A stretch of 64,000 bases of DNA from Acidianus brierleyi (GCF_003201835.2 NZ_CP029289.2:1-64000); one strand, 5' to 3'; shown: positions 48,322-58,335, counted from the first letter of the stretch. A program made the numbers and translations. Notes: generated by a model from the letters alone, not told the origin.

Positions 48322-49812
48322 ATGAAACTATATCCTAAGTCTGAAATAAATGTTTCATTAATGTTTACATTAGGTGCTATAGCATGGCTGACTGCAATGG
48401 GATTAGCAGCAATGTGGTTTAGGACTATACTGTTAAGTCCACATATTAACATAAAGGCTGGATATGCAATAGCACCACTTTATTACTTCCTAGTAACTTT
48501 TCATGGACAGGTAGGAATTTTCATAGTAGTACCAGATCTTGCTCTAGCAATTTTAGCATATAGTATTTATAAAAGTGGAATGTCACTATCTCATTATAAA
48601 TTAATAAGTATAGGATTTTACTTAATAAATATTCCATTAATAGTAGAATTTGCCGGAGGACCATTAACTGGTTGGTACATGTATCCACCATTAGCATTAC
48701 AAGCCTCATCTTGGCTAGTGTATAGGGGAGATATGATAGGTTTGGCGTATTTCATGATGTTCCTCAATACTATTGGCGTTATAATAGCTTCAATAACAAT
48801 GTTCATTGACGGGTATAAAACAAGACCAAAAGAAGGTAAAATGCCGATATTTGCCGCTTACGGAATGAGTTTTTCAGGTATGTTTATGCCAATTACAATA
48901 TCCGCTCTCTCAGCAGCTACTTTATGGTACGCTTTATATTTCTGGGCTTCCGTTCCTGTAAATCCATTAACTTGGGTAGTGTTATTCTGGTTTTATGGCC
49001 ACCCGGTAGTATATTATGTTCCTTTCCCTGTATTTGGTGGATTATATTATTTAATACCAAAATATGCAAAAACTACATTATTCAGCGAAAAGTGGGCTAG
49101 ATGGAATATAATACTATTATTTACTTTTGGTATGATAGCGTGGGTTCATCATCTTCAAACTTGGCCTTTACCTGTAGTTTTGAGGGCTTTCATTACTCCT
49201 ACTACATTGATTTTGGCAGCAGGATCAGGATTAACAGTGCTAAACTTAGGACTAACAATCCTAAAAGGTAAAGGTTATAATTGGAAGGATCCTGTTGGTC
49301 TTGCTTCTTTAATTGCTTTAATAGGTTTCATATTGGCTGGATTGCAAGCTTTAATGTTACCAATTAATACTTTGGACGTTATAGTTCATAATACTTACTA
49401 TATTGTAGGACACTTCCATTTAATGATATGGACAATAATAATTGTTGGATATATAGCAATATTACTTGATATGTTGAAGACGAAAATGGGGAATGCAGAA
49501 TTTTCAAGCCTGGGTAAAGGAATGCTCATAGGCGGATTAATAATGTGGACTGCTTCTGGTCTAGCTTTAGGATATACTATGAGTTATGCTGGATACATTG
49601 GCTTAATAAGGAGATGGGTAGCATATCCTATAAGATTCTTACCATTTATGGATACTATGACTTACTTAGCTATAGCTATGGGTAGCTCGTTTGTAATGTT
49701 CGCAATACCTATTTTATTTACTATAATTCCTTTAAAAACGTCTTCCTTCTGGACACAAATTGAAGTTACTTCTGGAAATATACCTGGTACTATGATAAAT
49801 GATAAAAAGTAA
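48322..49812 (+). CDS. Haem-copper oxidase subunit I, paralogue of 38685-40268
   Basis: The 496-residue protein has the same metal motifs as its paralogue (TFHGQ, GHPVVYY, VHHLQTW, GHFHLMIW) and identical DNA over long tracts, for example 48721-48868. It has no subunit II gene beside it, so it may share the CuA subunit at 40270 or act as an alternative subunit I. A GGTGATATAAA stretch before the ATG gives a Shine-Dalgarno. The C-terminal tail is shorter than in the paralogue. An AioB gene follows. Confidence 0.88.
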   Translation: MKLYPKSEINVSLMFTLGAIAWLTAMGLAAMWFRTILLSPHINIKAGYAIAPLYYFLVTFHGQVGIFIVVPDLALAILAYSIYKSGMSLSHYKLISIGFYLINIPLIVEFAGGPLTGWYMYPPLALQASSWLVYRGDMIGLAYFMMFLNTIGVIIASITMFIDGYKTRPKEGKMPIFAAYGMSFSGMFMPITISALSAATLWYALYFWASVPVNPLTWVVLFWFYGHPVVYYVPFPVFGGLYYLIPKYAKTTLFSEKWARWNIILLFTFGMIAWVHHLQTWPLPVVLRAFITPTTLILAAGSGLTVLNLGLTILKGKGYNWKDPVGLASLIALIGFILAGLQALMLPINTLDVIVHNTYYIVGHFHLMIWTIIIVGYIAILLDMLKTKMGNAEFSSLGKGMLIGGLIMWTASGLALGYTMSYAGYIGLIRRWVAYPIRFLPFMDTMTYLAIAMGSSFVMFAIPILFTIIPLKTSSFWTQIEVTSGNIPGTMINDKK

Positions 49813-50189
49813 TTCTTTTTTCTTTATTTATATTATAAAACAGTATCAATAGACAAATTCTAAACTGGATTAAATAGTGATAAAACACAATTAAAAAGAG
49901 GCTAAAGTATTCTCTAAATTAATACCAAATAGTGCAGTTATAAAAAGTTAAAACTGAAGAATCCGCAAAAATATACTCTATACAATATATGCTAAAACAT
50001 ATTTTTACGACAAATCGTATTCTATTTTAGTCTTAAAGAGTTATATAAGAGAATATTTTTATCTTTTATAAAAACTTGTTAATTTATATAAAAATATTTT
50101 TTCTTAGTTTTAAATATGTATACCCAAACATATATATAAATATTTTTATATACATCTATCGCTATTTATGGTGATAAAAGTGATAAAAT
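49813..50189. other. Intergenic region before aioB-like gene
   Basis: No gene was seen in this 377-bp AT-rich stretch. It ends with the promoter of the Rieske gene: ATTTTTATATAC at about 50141-50152 as TATA box, and GGTGAT at 50171-50176 as a Shine-Dalgarno before the ATG at 50190. Confidence 0.5.
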
Positions 50190-50831
50190 ATGGCTGAGGG
50201 TAAAGGATCAGGGAAAGGTAATGATAAGGTTGACACAAATAGAAGGGCTATAGTAATTGGAGGCGCAGCTGCGGTAGCTGGCTTAGCTGCAGGCATAGTA
50301 ATTGGAGGGGACGCATTTCCTAGACTTCTACAGAAGACAGTAACAGAAGTTAAGCCAGAAGTAACTGAAAAGGAAGTAACAAAGACTGTAACTGTGACTA
50401 AAACAGTAACCGTACCAGAAGTTGAACAATACCAGAAACAAAAAATCGCAAATTATAGCCAGCTTTCCGTAGGACAGCCTATGTCAGCAACATATATGGG
50501 GTATCCAGTATTTATTGTAAGAACCGGAGTAAAGTCCATTAATGGTGTAGGTCCAAATGGAGACGTAGTTGCTTTTAGTGCATTATGTGCCCACATGGGA
50601 GGACCTGTACAGTACAATCCTAATACGAACTGTGGAGTTTGTCCATATCATTATTCTGAATATGATTTAACAAGAGGTGGAATGCCAGTAATAGGACACC
50701 CGAATCAGTATCTAGCACAGCTTTATCTTGAGTATGATGAAAGTACTGGGGATATATACGCAGTAGGATTTAATAGATTAGTCTATGGGGCTCACAATAA
50801 CGTACTTCAATCTACGACGTCGACCAGTTAA
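50190..50831 (+). CDS. aioB: Arsenite-oxidase-small-subunit-type Rieske protein
   Basis: The 213-residue protein has a twin-arginine signal (NRRAIVIGG then a hydrophobic helix), a Thr/Val/Glu-rich linker (about residues 50-85) and a Rieske domain with ligands CAH and CPYH. The two extra disulfide Cys of bc1-type Rieske proteins are not at their usual positions, as in some bacterial AioB proteins. The C-terminal YAVGFNRLVYGAHNNVL matches the AioB-specific end (YxxGxDELIYGRxxNVL from memory). It probably carries an AioA-like protein through the Tat system. Unlike classical aioBA, it lies 12-17 kb from the AioA-like genes. Confidence 0.8.
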   Translation: MAEGKGSGKGNDKVDTNRRAIVIGGAAAVAGLAAGIVIGGDAFPRLLQKTVTEVKPEVTEKEVTKTVTVTKTVTVPEVEQYQKQKIANYSQLSVGQPMSATYMGYPVFIVRTGVKSINGVGPNGDVVAFSALCAHMGGPVQYNPNTNCGVCPYHYSEYDLTRGGMPVIGHPNQYLAQLYLEYDESTGDIYAVGFNRLVYGAHNNVLQSTTSTS

Positions 50832-50985
50832 TTGATAATAGAAGTGAAAGTAAAGACAGTCTTGTTATAAGTAGTTTATATTATCTAATAAAAAAAAATA
50901 AATAATTTAAAAGCTTTAACAAGACTAATAAATTAATAATAAATCATAAAGAAAACTTTTTAAGTCATAAAACAATTTTTTAATT

Positions 50986-51756
50986 ATGAAAGGCTATTAC
51001 TATTTCGCTGGATTAGCGTTTGGATTACTATTACTGTACATCGCTCCTAACTCTCCAAATTATTCTATGTATTCAGTAGTAGGAAACTTGATGTTTTGGA
51101 TATCGTTAGTTATTATTCTTTATAAAAGTGTTTTACATAATGCGTTTGCGTATGTACGTAAAAATCTATCTAGAGTAACTATTGCTATATTTGGGACTTA
51201 TTTATCTATACATTATTTCGTATATAGTATAGCTCTGGAGAAAATTTTGACTGGAATTTATGGACAACTGTTTTTTGTGAATTCTCCTTTTGTTACATTC
51301 ACAATAACTCCGTTTTATCCTAGTAGTTTATATGCTACTTTTGTTAACTTAATTTTTAATCCTTCTATAGTTGCTGGAATTCCACCTGATTACTATATTG
51401 AATTATCTTTCTACGCTATTTTTATGGGATTTATAATAGCAACTTTAGTTACCGCGAACATTGTTAGGGTAATAAGAATTGCAGGATTCCTTAAAAAAGC
51501 AAAAATCATACTTCTAGCTCCATTACTAGGAGTAATAGGAGGAGGAAGTTGTTGTATTTCGATACCTATCTTATTAGCCACAGCGATTCCTGCAGCTAAT
51601 GTGCTATTCTTTACATCATTAGGAAATAGTGCTTTATTCCTAGCTTACGTAATTTTACCACCTCTTACAGCTATTGGCTTGAAACTTAATTATGACGCAT
51701 TAACCCCAAAACCTCCTAAAGAAATAAGAATAAAGGAATTAAATATAAGAAAATAG
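50986..51756 (+). CDS. Membrane protein with Gly-x-Ser-Cys-Cys motif, paralogue 2
   Basis: The 256-residue protein has about seven helices and the GGGSCCISIPILLA segment matching paralogue 1 at 47404. It starts 155 bp after the AioB-type gene on the same strand. A basic C-terminal tail (KPPKEIRIKELNIRK) faces the cytoplasm. Presence of two copies around the oxidase and Rieske genes suggests that it belongs to the same system; its function is unknown. Confidence 0.65.
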   Translation: MKGYYYFAGLAFGLLLLYIAPNSPNYSMYSVVGNLMFWISLVIILYKSVLHNAFAYVRKNLSRVTIAIFGTYLSIHYFVYSIALEKILTGIYGQLFFVNSPFVTFTITPFYPSSLYATFVNLIFNPSIVAGIPPDYYIELSFYAIFMGFIIATLVTANIVRVIRIAGFLKKAKIILLAPLLGVIGGGSCCISIPILLATAIPAANVLFFTSLGNSALFLAYVILPPLTAIGLKLNYDALTPKPPKEIRIKELNIRK

Positions 51757-51757
51757 G

Positions 51758-52876
51758 TTATCTTACCTTTAATATTTCCTTTCTAGGCATTGCTATAACC
51801 AACAATAATGTGCCCGTTATCCCGCACATTAGTGTATAAAGTCTAGAAACTTCTGGCATAGTAAGAAATAGATAACTAAAGATTACGCTTCCCATTATAC
51901 CTGAAATAGCTTTTCCCGTATAGAGGAATGCGTTATTTGAAGTAGAGAATTTGGAACCGAATATATCCCCAACTAATGAAAAATAAAGAGTTATCATTGA
52001 TCCACCGAAAAATCCTATTACGAGTACTGAGGGACCTATCAAGTTAATAGTTAAAAGTAGTGCTCCAAATGTTATGAGAATATCTACTAGAAGAACTGTT
52101 TTTGCTCTACCAATTTTATCTGAAACGTGACCCAAGATTGGCCTACTTATTCCACTCATGAAAGGAAATAAACTAATTAGTATAACTAAATCCTGTAATG
52201 GAAGAGCTCTTCCTATGACGGACAACGAAGAAGACATTACTGTTAATGGTACTGCAGCAGTTACAAAAGAAAAATATATGAGCCACCATTTAGGTGAAAC
52301 TAAAATTTCCTTAGGGGTATTTCCAGTTAAACCCTTAGCAGGATACTTAGAGAATGATAGAAGAGTTGGTAAAATTATAAGCTCTATTAAACCTATAATT
52401 AGTGTAATTTCCCTAAAATTAGTAAATGAAGCTATAATTGGATTGGTGAGCGACGCTCCAACACCAAATCCTAAGGAAACTAAGCCTGTAGCAAACCCTC
52501 TTCTATCTTGATACCATTTTATAGCCAGATTAGTGGCAATTCCATAAAGTATACCTTCTCCTATGCTACCCAAAGACCAGAAAATATAAAAAAAGTATAC
52601 AGTAGGCGAAAAAGAAGTCCCTAGAAAACCTAATGCTGATAAAATGGATGAAAATATGCCAACTATTTTGGGTCCTTTAGTGTCAGCAAAATATCCACCT
52701 ACAGTTTGGAAAGTAGTGGAAAATATAGTAAAAAGAGTAAAAGCTACCTCGATTTCTACTATGCTTACAGCAAATCCTTTCTTAAATAAAGGTTCTAATG
52801 CATTCCAGGAATACTGATATAGCGAGTTAAATAGCATGGCAGTGAGGCCTATTACTATATATTTTTCCCTATTCAT
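51758..52876 (-). CDS. MFS transporter, oxalate/formate antiporter-like
   Basis: The 372-residue protein has 12 helices and MFS loop motifs, including GGYFADTKGPK after helix 2 and GHVSDKIGRAKTV after helix 8. The layout resembles the OFA (oxalate/formate antiporter) branch, which carries small monocarboxylates or dicarboxylates. It ends 2 bp after the convergent membrane protein gene. Substrate not shown by the sequence. Confidence 0.75.
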   Translation of the reverse strand: MNREKYIVIGLTAMLFNSLYQYSWNALEPLFKKGFAVSIVEIEVAFTLFTIFSTTFQTVGGYFADTKGPKIVGIFSSILSALGFLGTSFSPTVYFFYIFWSLGSIGEGILYGIATNLAIKWYQDRRGFATGLVSLGFGVGASLTNPIIASFTNFREITLIIGLIELIILPTLLSFSKYPAKGLTGNTPKEILVSPKWWLIYFSFVTAAVPLTVMSSSLSVIGRALPLQDLVILISLFPFMSGISRPILGHVSDKIGRAKTVLLVDILITFGALLLTINLIGPSVLVIGFFGGSMITLYFSLVGDIFGSKFSTSNNAFLYTGKAISGIMGSVIFSYLFLTMPEVSRLYTLMCGITGTLLLVIAMPRKEILKVR

Positions 52877-53321
52877 AATAGTCTAAGATTTAAATTAATA
52901 TTTAATTCTTACTTTTTAAAAAATAGGTTATGAAAATTTCATCTAGATACCTCTAAGTTTAAACTTTATCATTATTTTTTGCTTTCTAATTGAAGATAAT
53001 CGAACTTAATACTAGACTTATGAGGATAGTAAGTGCTAATAATTAGTTTGTCCTAATATTAATATATGTGATAAACGTACCATACATTACGATACAGAAA
53101 CCTATTTTCTTAGAATATTAATAGTTATATTTTAGGATAAAGATGTACTAACTAAGAACTATTTTTATAGAACTTAATGGATCATAGTCCTTTATTAAGT
53201 AAGATTGCTCATAATATTCTTTTATAGAAGATGATTTTTATAATGATATTTCTTCAACGATAATCAGACTAATTAGTATAACATAAAATACTTAAATATA
53301 TGTTTAATTAATAAAGTATAT
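52877..53321. other. Intergenic region, no gene seen
   Basis: About 445 bp of AT-rich sequence without a convincing frame. A TATA-like CTTAAATATATG at about 53291-53302 precedes the ATG at 53322. Confidence 0.45.
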
Positions 53322-54104
53322 ATGGAAGATTATACGGAAGAATTCTTGTTACCAGCTGATAAATCTTCTATAGTATCTATATTAGCAGATCCTAGTAGAT
53401 TTTCTGGAATTACTGGACATATAGCATTCTTCAAAATCTTTGATTCGGAAAAACAAAATTATGTAGCACAAGGATCTGCAGTCAGGCCAATAAATAAATA
53501 TAGAGCTGTATTCATATATGAAGATAATAATGGAAATTTAAATCATGTTCTAGGCACAATGGAAGGACCAGAAATCATGCCAAACCAAATATCTTATAAA
53601 GGAGAAAGTGATGACGGAAAAATGAGCGCATCATTTGTTTTCTCTTTTATACCTAAAGGTTCTGATACGAGACTTAATATAAAATCTGAGATAAGTTTAA
53701 GGCAAGGCTTCTTTTCTAGATTATTTAATAAGTTTTATGGAAACATGGCAGAACATATAGTAAAATGTCATATCATACCATACTTAAGTAAGATTGGACC
53801 TCAAGTTAGCTATAATTTAACAGAAATATCAAAAACGCTTGGAAATATGAATGAATTAATTTTAACTCTTAGAAACTTACCAAAAATTGATCTAGGATGT
53901 GTTATAATAAAAGGAGACACGTTCAAGTTTGTAGCGTCTATAAAAGAAGGTGAATTAAGAAATATGAGACTTAAAAGTAATGGAGATGAAATTAACGGAG
54001 GAGAAGCTTTAGCCAAGTTGTTTACACTAAATGGTAGAGCTGAAATGTCAATTTATAAGTTACCTGCAGAAGAAGTTTTATTAGAAAAAATAAATAAACT
54101 TTAG
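53322..54104 (+). CDS. SRPBCC/START-like protein with C-terminal extension
   Basis: The 260-residue protein has an N-terminal domain of about 155 residues in the helix-grip pattern: an initial EEFLLPADKSSIVSILADPSRF like the start of polyketide cyclase/CoxG-type domains, then alternating beta segments and a long terminal helix. The remaining 100 residues are a separate small domain that I do not recognise. Such folds bind hydrophobic ligands. No partner gene identifies the ligand. Confidence 0.55.
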   Translation: MEDYTEEFLLPADKSSIVSILADPSRFSGITGHIAFFKIFDSEKQNYVAQGSAVRPINKYRAVFIYEDNNGNLNHVLGTMEGPEIMPNQISYKGESDDGKMSASFVFSFIPKGSDTRLNIKSEISLRQGFFSRLFNKFYGNMAEHIVKCHIIPYLSKIGPQVSYNLTEISKTLGNMNELILTLRNLPKIDLGCVIIKGDTFKFVASIKEGELRNMRLKSNGDEINGGEALAKLFTLNGRAEMSIYKLPAEEVLLEKINKL

Positions 54105-54183
54105 TCATTTTTAAATGTAATTAGAAAATTCTATTCTAAAGTTTATAACAAAGATTTAAATGTGATTAATCAAAGAAGTAGTT

Positions 54184-54555
54184 ATGTCATCAAATCTAGA
54201 TCCTGTTCAAATAGCAAAGATGCCATTTACTGAAAGAAACGATGCTATTATGCATGCATTTAATTTATTATTAAACTTAGATGATAAAAGCAAACTGGAA
54301 GCATTTAAAGGTCTTTTAACTGCCTTGGGCACTAAAGCAAAAGATGAAGAATATATAAATTGGTGTGATTCTACACTGAGAGTACTTTCAATGTATCCAG
54401 ACGATGTTATAAAGGCAGTTCTTTCACTAAGAATGAAAGCAGTTTCTGAGCTTCCAAAAGAACTTCAAGAAAAAGATCAGAAAATGGTCACTCAAGTTTT
54501 AAACGGATTAGATCCATCTATAAAAGAAAAGATATTAAAAGAAATGAAAAGTTAA
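54184..54555 (+). CDS. Small helical protein of unknown function
   Basis: The 123-residue soluble protein is almost entirely helical by composition, with a conserved-looking KMPFTERNDAIMHAFNLLLNL start and a charged C-terminus. It follows the SRPBCC-like gene by 79 bp in the same direction. I do not recognise a family. Confidence 0.55.
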   Translation: MSSNLDPVQIAKMPFTERNDAIMHAFNLLLNLDDKSKLEAFKGLLTALGTKAKDEEYINWCDSTLRVLSMYPDDVIKAVLSLRMKAVSELPKELQEKDQKMVTQVLNGLDPSIKEKILKEMKS

Positions 54556-54567
54556 TTTTTTCTATTT

Positions 54568-55323
54568 TCAAATTATTCTAAATAATTCACTTATTGACGT
54601 TATTACAAATACACTACCCAGAAATATATATATTGTTGAAGGTCTCATTTTATTAGCTAATCTTGCGAAGAAATAGCCCGAGATTAAAGCTGTTATTCCT
54701 ATAGTTAATGAAGCTATCATGTCCACTTTTCCTGCAAATGAATATGCAGTAGCCCCACTTATTGCTGATAATAACATAGCTAAGGTTGCTGTTCCTATCA
54801 TTCTTTTTACGTCTATAGAAAATAAGAGCATCATTACAGCAATGAACATTATGCCACCGCTTGCTCCTAAGGTTCCCGTAACTATACCTATAAGTAAGCT
54901 TAAAATCGGAGCAACTACGTAAGAAGCAGTTTTTAAGTTCATACGCTTAATATTTAACTTTGGATTTCTAGACCTTTTGAAAGATACATATGCCATATAT
55001 GCAGTAAATATAGTAAATACTGACTCTAATCCTTCTTCAGGGGTTATAAATGCTATTGCTGAACCTATTTGAGCGCCAACTATTGCGCCTATTCCTAATA
55101 TCATTGAGATTTTCAGATCAACATTCTCATGCTTAAAATAAACAAAAACAACTGACAACGTAGTTATTACATCAACTAATAAACTTGAACCTATGGATTG
55201 CTCGAAGCTTAAACCTAGATAAGAGAGTGCTGGTACTACTATAAGGACTCCGCTGGATCCGGTTATTCCAGTCAAAGCGCCTACAGCTATACCTATAATA
55301 ATTAGAATGTAAATTGGGATCAT
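54568..55323 (-). CDS. TauE/SafE-family membrane permease
   Basis: The 251-residue protein has eight helices and repeats typical of TauE/SafE: GALTGITGSSGVLIVVPALSYLG in the first half and GIVTGTLGASGGIMFIAVMM in the second. Members export sulfite, sulfoacetate or related anions, which would suit a sulfur-oxidising organism. It lies 23 bp after the phosphorylase-family gene on the same strand. Confidence 0.82.
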   Translation of the reverse strand: MIPIYILIIIGIAVGALTGITGSSGVLIVVPALSYLGLSFEQSIGSSLLVDVITTLSVVFVYFKHENVDLKISMILGIGAIVGAQIGSAIAFITPEEGLESVFTIFTAYMAYVSFKRSRNPKLNIKRMNLKTASYVVAPILSLLIGIVTGTLGASGGIMFIAVMMLLFSIDVKRMIGTATLAMLLSAISGATAYSFAGKVDMIASLTIGITALISGYFFARLANKMRPSTIYIFLGSVFVITSISELFRII

Positions 55324-55346
55324 ATCTAAAAAACCAAAAAATGGAT

Positions 55347-56042
55347 TTAAAGACTTTCCAAGATTGCTTGAGCTATAGTCTTTTCCTTATTGCTAATCTC
55401 TTCCTGAGATAATGACTCTCCTGTTATTCCATTCCTATAAATTAGATGTATCGAAACAGTTTTAAAGTTCATTAGATTTCCTAGGAAATAAAGACCTGCA
55501 CCTTCTAATTCTACTGCTAAATGATTTCTTGATGATAGTTTTTCCAAGTAATCTTTAGTATGAGTAAATAATGCATCGCTAGTAAATACATTTCCTACTC
55601 TAACCTCTAATGATTTTTGCTTTAGGTTTCCCACTACTTTATTTAATAGATCATAGTCTGGAGTTAGTGCATAGCTTGTAAATTCTCCGTTTAAATATTG
55701 ATAGAAAGTTCCTCCTAAATTATAGGAATATCCTATTGGTACCACTACCTGACCCGGTTTTACGTCCTTTAATCCTGTTGCGGAACCAAATCTTACTATT
55801 TCTTTTACTCCTAAGTTATACAAATCATGGGTTACTAGGGTTAATGATGGTATTCCTATTCCGTGAAATACTACACTAACTTTTTCTCCCTTATAGTTAC
55901 CAACATACGTGTAGTAGCCCGCGAATTCACTAACTTGTTTTGGATTATCTAATAAACTAGTTACAGTTTTCATTCTTTGTAAATTACCTACTATAATTGA
56001 CTTTTCTCCCAGATCTCCTACATTTGCAGTTATTAGAGCCAT
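55347..56042 (-). CDS. Purine nucleoside/uridine phosphorylase family protein, divergent
   Basis: The 231-residue protein has the PNP/UDP phosphorylase fold markers: phosphate-site GIGIPS, RFGSATGL, and a VELEGAGLY segment for the ribose-binding Glu. Where hexameric MTA phosphorylase of Sulfolobus has VVSDN with the catalytic Asp, this protein reads IHLIYRN, so purine specificity is doubtful; a uridine-phosphorylase-like or changed activity is possible. It precedes the TauE/SafE gene. Confidence 0.7.
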   Translation of the reverse strand: MALITANVGDLGEKSIIVGNLQRMKTVTSLLDNPKQVSEFAGYYTYVGNYKGEKVSVVFHGIGIPSLTLVTHDLYNLGVKEIVRFGSATGLKDVKPGQVVVPIGYSYNLGGTFYQYLNGEFTSYALTPDYDLLNKVVGNLKQKSLEVRVGNVFTSDALFTHTKDYLEKLSSRNHLAVELEGAGLYFLGNLMNFKTVSIHLIYRNGITGESLSQEEISNKEKTIAQAILESL

Positions 56043-56173
56043 AAAAACGTGTAGGTAACAATGTTATATATATATCTAACTAAAAACTTTAGCAATGTTA
56101 ATCTTTTAATATTGTAGGAGTATAGTAACTTATAAATAAAGTTTGAAAAGTTTTATGCATTTTACTGATTTTT

Positions 56174-56995
56174 TCAATATTCGCCTAAAGTTCCTTTTAT
56201 TCTAGCTTTTTTAAATGCCAACTTGAATGCTAAAATGCCAAGTGGAAGAAGTATTGCATCAAATATTGCAAGAATTAGGAGTTGAAAAGCCACTTGAGGT
56301 AATGAAGCCCCTTCTAACATGGTTTCTCTTAAAGTTTCTAAAGCCCATGTCAAAGGAAGAACGTAGCTTACTCCTCGTATAAATGATGGAATCACAGCTA
56401 CTGGGAAAACTACTCCAGTCATTAGCGTAGTGAAAGTTGAAAAGAAGAATGATATTGGATTTCCTTGTTTTATTATCATAGTAAATGCTCCAGATAAGAA
56501 AGCTAAACCTAAGGTAGATAGAATTAGCAATATTATTACTAATAATGATGCTAAAATATCTATATGATAATTTACGCCCAAACCTAAACCTACACTTAAA
56601 ATAACTAGAGCATTAATTGTATTTATTGTAAATCCCCACATTGAGGAATATAATAAAAAAGACGTAACTCCAGATTTTGACAAAACATAATACTCAATTG
56701 TTCCATAAAGTTGTTCGTTCCTTATCCTTTGACTCACAGTAGTTATAACTGATGAAACGTAGCCTTGAAATGCTAAACCGATTACAAAGAAACTCGTATA
56801 ATTTGAAACTCCAATTTTTGATACAATACTATTCCCTAATGATGTACCTACAAAATAGTATGTAAATACTGGTAATGTCCAAGATAAAATAGTTAAAATT
56901 ACTTGTGTTTTATAAGAAGTCCATATCTTGAATCCTCTTATATATATAAAAGCATAAAGTTTTGCGTAAATATTAGCTACTCTTTTGCTTTCCAC
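56174..56995 (-). CDS. ABC-2-type exporter permease
   Basis: The 273-residue protein has six helices in the ABC-2 pattern with a cytoplasmic N-terminus and the SYVLPLTWALETLRETMLEG segment typical of DrrB/NodJ-like permeases. Its start overlaps the ATPase gene by 19 bp, so translation is coupled. It probably exports a hydrophobic compound or a polysaccharide. Confidence 0.82.
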   Translation of the reverse strand: MESKRVANIYAKLYAFIYIRGFKIWTSYKTQVILTILSWTLPVFTYYFVGTSLGNSIVSKIGVSNYTSFFVIGLAFQGYVSSVITTVSQRIRNEQLYGTIEYYVLSKSGVTSFLLYSSMWGFTINTINALVILSVGLGLGVNYHIDILASLLVIILLILSTLGLAFLSGAFTMIIKQGNPISFFFSTFTTLMTGVVFPVAVIPSFIRGVSYVLPLTWALETLRETMLEGASLPQVAFQLLILAIFDAILLPLGILAFKLAFKKARIKGTLGEY

Positions 56996-57891
56996 GATCT
57001 TCTCACCCTTTCCATTCTAATAGAATCTTCTTCATCGCCTATCATATATGCATAAACATCGTCTAAAGTAGGTTCTACTTCTCTTATATCTTCAAAATAC
57101 TTTAATTTTTCAGTTTCTTTTTCTGGTAACCTTAGTACAGGTTCTCCTACAAGACTTATTGCATATCGTTCTAATCCTCTAGGTATTTCCCTAACTTTTA
57201 CTTCTACAACTTTTCCTAGTTTAGATTTTAGTTCCTCTGCATTTCCTTCACATATAATTTTTCCTCTCTTTATCAAGATTATTTTATCGGCCAATTCTTC
57301 TACTTCCTTCAAATAATGTGAAGAGAAAAGAATAGTTTTATCCTTAAAATTTTTTATTACATTTCTAAATTCTCTAGCAGATAAGGGATCTAATCCTAAC
57401 GTAGGTTCATCCAACAATATTACTGGGGGATCAGTAATTAAAGCACGAGCTAATGCTAATTTTCTTTGCATTCCAGTACTAAATTTCATATATTGAACAT
57501 TCTCCCATTCAGAAAGATTTAACATTTCTAAAACTTCTTTAGCTCTTTTCTTTGCTTCTGTTATCGATAATCCTTGTAGAGAAGAGAAAAATAATAAATT
57601 TTCCATTGCTGTTAGTCTATAATAAAATTGTCTTTCGCTAACGCTTACTAAACCTACGAGTTCTCTTACCTTTTTCTCTTCCCTAGTGACACTGTGGCCT
57701 TCAATGAATGCATCTCCAGAAGTAGGAATAACTAAAGTAGAAAGTATTTTTATCAAAGTTGTTTTGCCTGCTCCATTATGTCCTACTAATGAGCCTATTC
57801 CACTTTTTAATGTGAACGAAACATCAGATAATGCACTGACTTGCTTATTCTTAAGCTTATAAATCTTAGTTAACTTAATAACGTCTATCAA
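56977..57891 (-). CDS. ABC exporter ATP-binding protein (DrrA-like)
   Basis: The 304-residue ATPase has Walker A (GHNGAGKTT, about residues 38-46), the signature FSTGMQRKL, Walker B (VILLDEPTLGLD) and the switch His in LFSSHYLKE. The C-terminal 90 residues form the extra domain seen in DrrA-type drug exporters. It pairs with the overlapping permease gene downstream. Confidence 0.88.
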   Translation of the reverse strand: MIDVIKLTKIYKLKNKQVSALSDVSFTLKSGIGSLVGHNGAGKTTLIKILSTLVIPTSGDAFIEGHSVTREEKKVRELVGLVSVSERQFYYRLTAMENLLFFSSLQGLSITEAKKRAKEVLEMLNLSEWENVQYMKFSTGMQRKLALARALITDPPVILLDEPTLGLDPLSAREFRNVIKNFKDKTILFSSHYLKEVEELADKIILIKRGKIICEGNAEELKSKLGKVVEVKVREIPRGLERYAISLVGEPVLRLPEKETEKLKYFEDIREVEPTLDDVYAYMIGDEEDSIRMERVRRSWKAKE

Positions 57892-57933
57892 AATAATTCA
57901 CCAAAAACATTATTTTTATCAGTAATTAAGTAT

Positions 57934-58335
57934 TTAAACTTTTGTATTAGTCTTTTTTAAAGGTGGAATAACTCCCTTCTGTTTAGCAATTTCTTCCAAA
58001 ATTTTTATCTGATCTCGATGAAATCCAAGAAATATTCCTTTCCCTTTACCTCCAACATAAAGATTCCCCTTAAATTCCAGTTTTATCTCTGGTATTTCAA
58101 GAATCAGAATATGATCATAAATAGGAATCTCTACTTTATCCTTCCATTCAACTTCTGGATAAACACTATGTCTAGGTCTTATTAACCCTCTTATTTTCTC
58201 TCCTTCTATATCAATATGGGTAACCCTAGCTCTATTATAACCCCTCACATGTAAGAATAATTTAGATTCGACTTCTTTGCCATCAAGCCAAACTTTACCT
58301 TCTATCGGTATTTTCCCAGAAGGCTTTGCTTCCAT
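57934..58335 (-). CDS. Conserved-looking soluble protein of unknown function
   Basis: The 133-residue protein appears beta-rich, with a KVWLDGKEVESKLFLHVRGYN segment, several acidic/basic alternations and a helical C-terminal end. It has no Cys, signal or membrane segment. It lies 42 bp upstream of the DrrA-like ATPase gene on the same strand and could share its transcript. No family is recognised. Confidence 0.55.
   Translation of the reverse strand: MEAKPSGKIPIEGKVWLDGKEVESKLFLHVRGYNRARVTHIDIEGEKIRGLIRPRHSVYPEVEWKDKVEIPIYDHILILEIPEIKLEFKGNLYVGGKGKGIFLGFHRDQIKILEEIAKQKGVIPPLKKTNTKV

Noticed and set aside
48272..48325. 17-codon frame before the second subunit I gene as a leader peptide
   Set aside because: It ends across the start codon of subunit I, but has no features beyond a chance short frame and a Shine-Dalgarno for the real gene.
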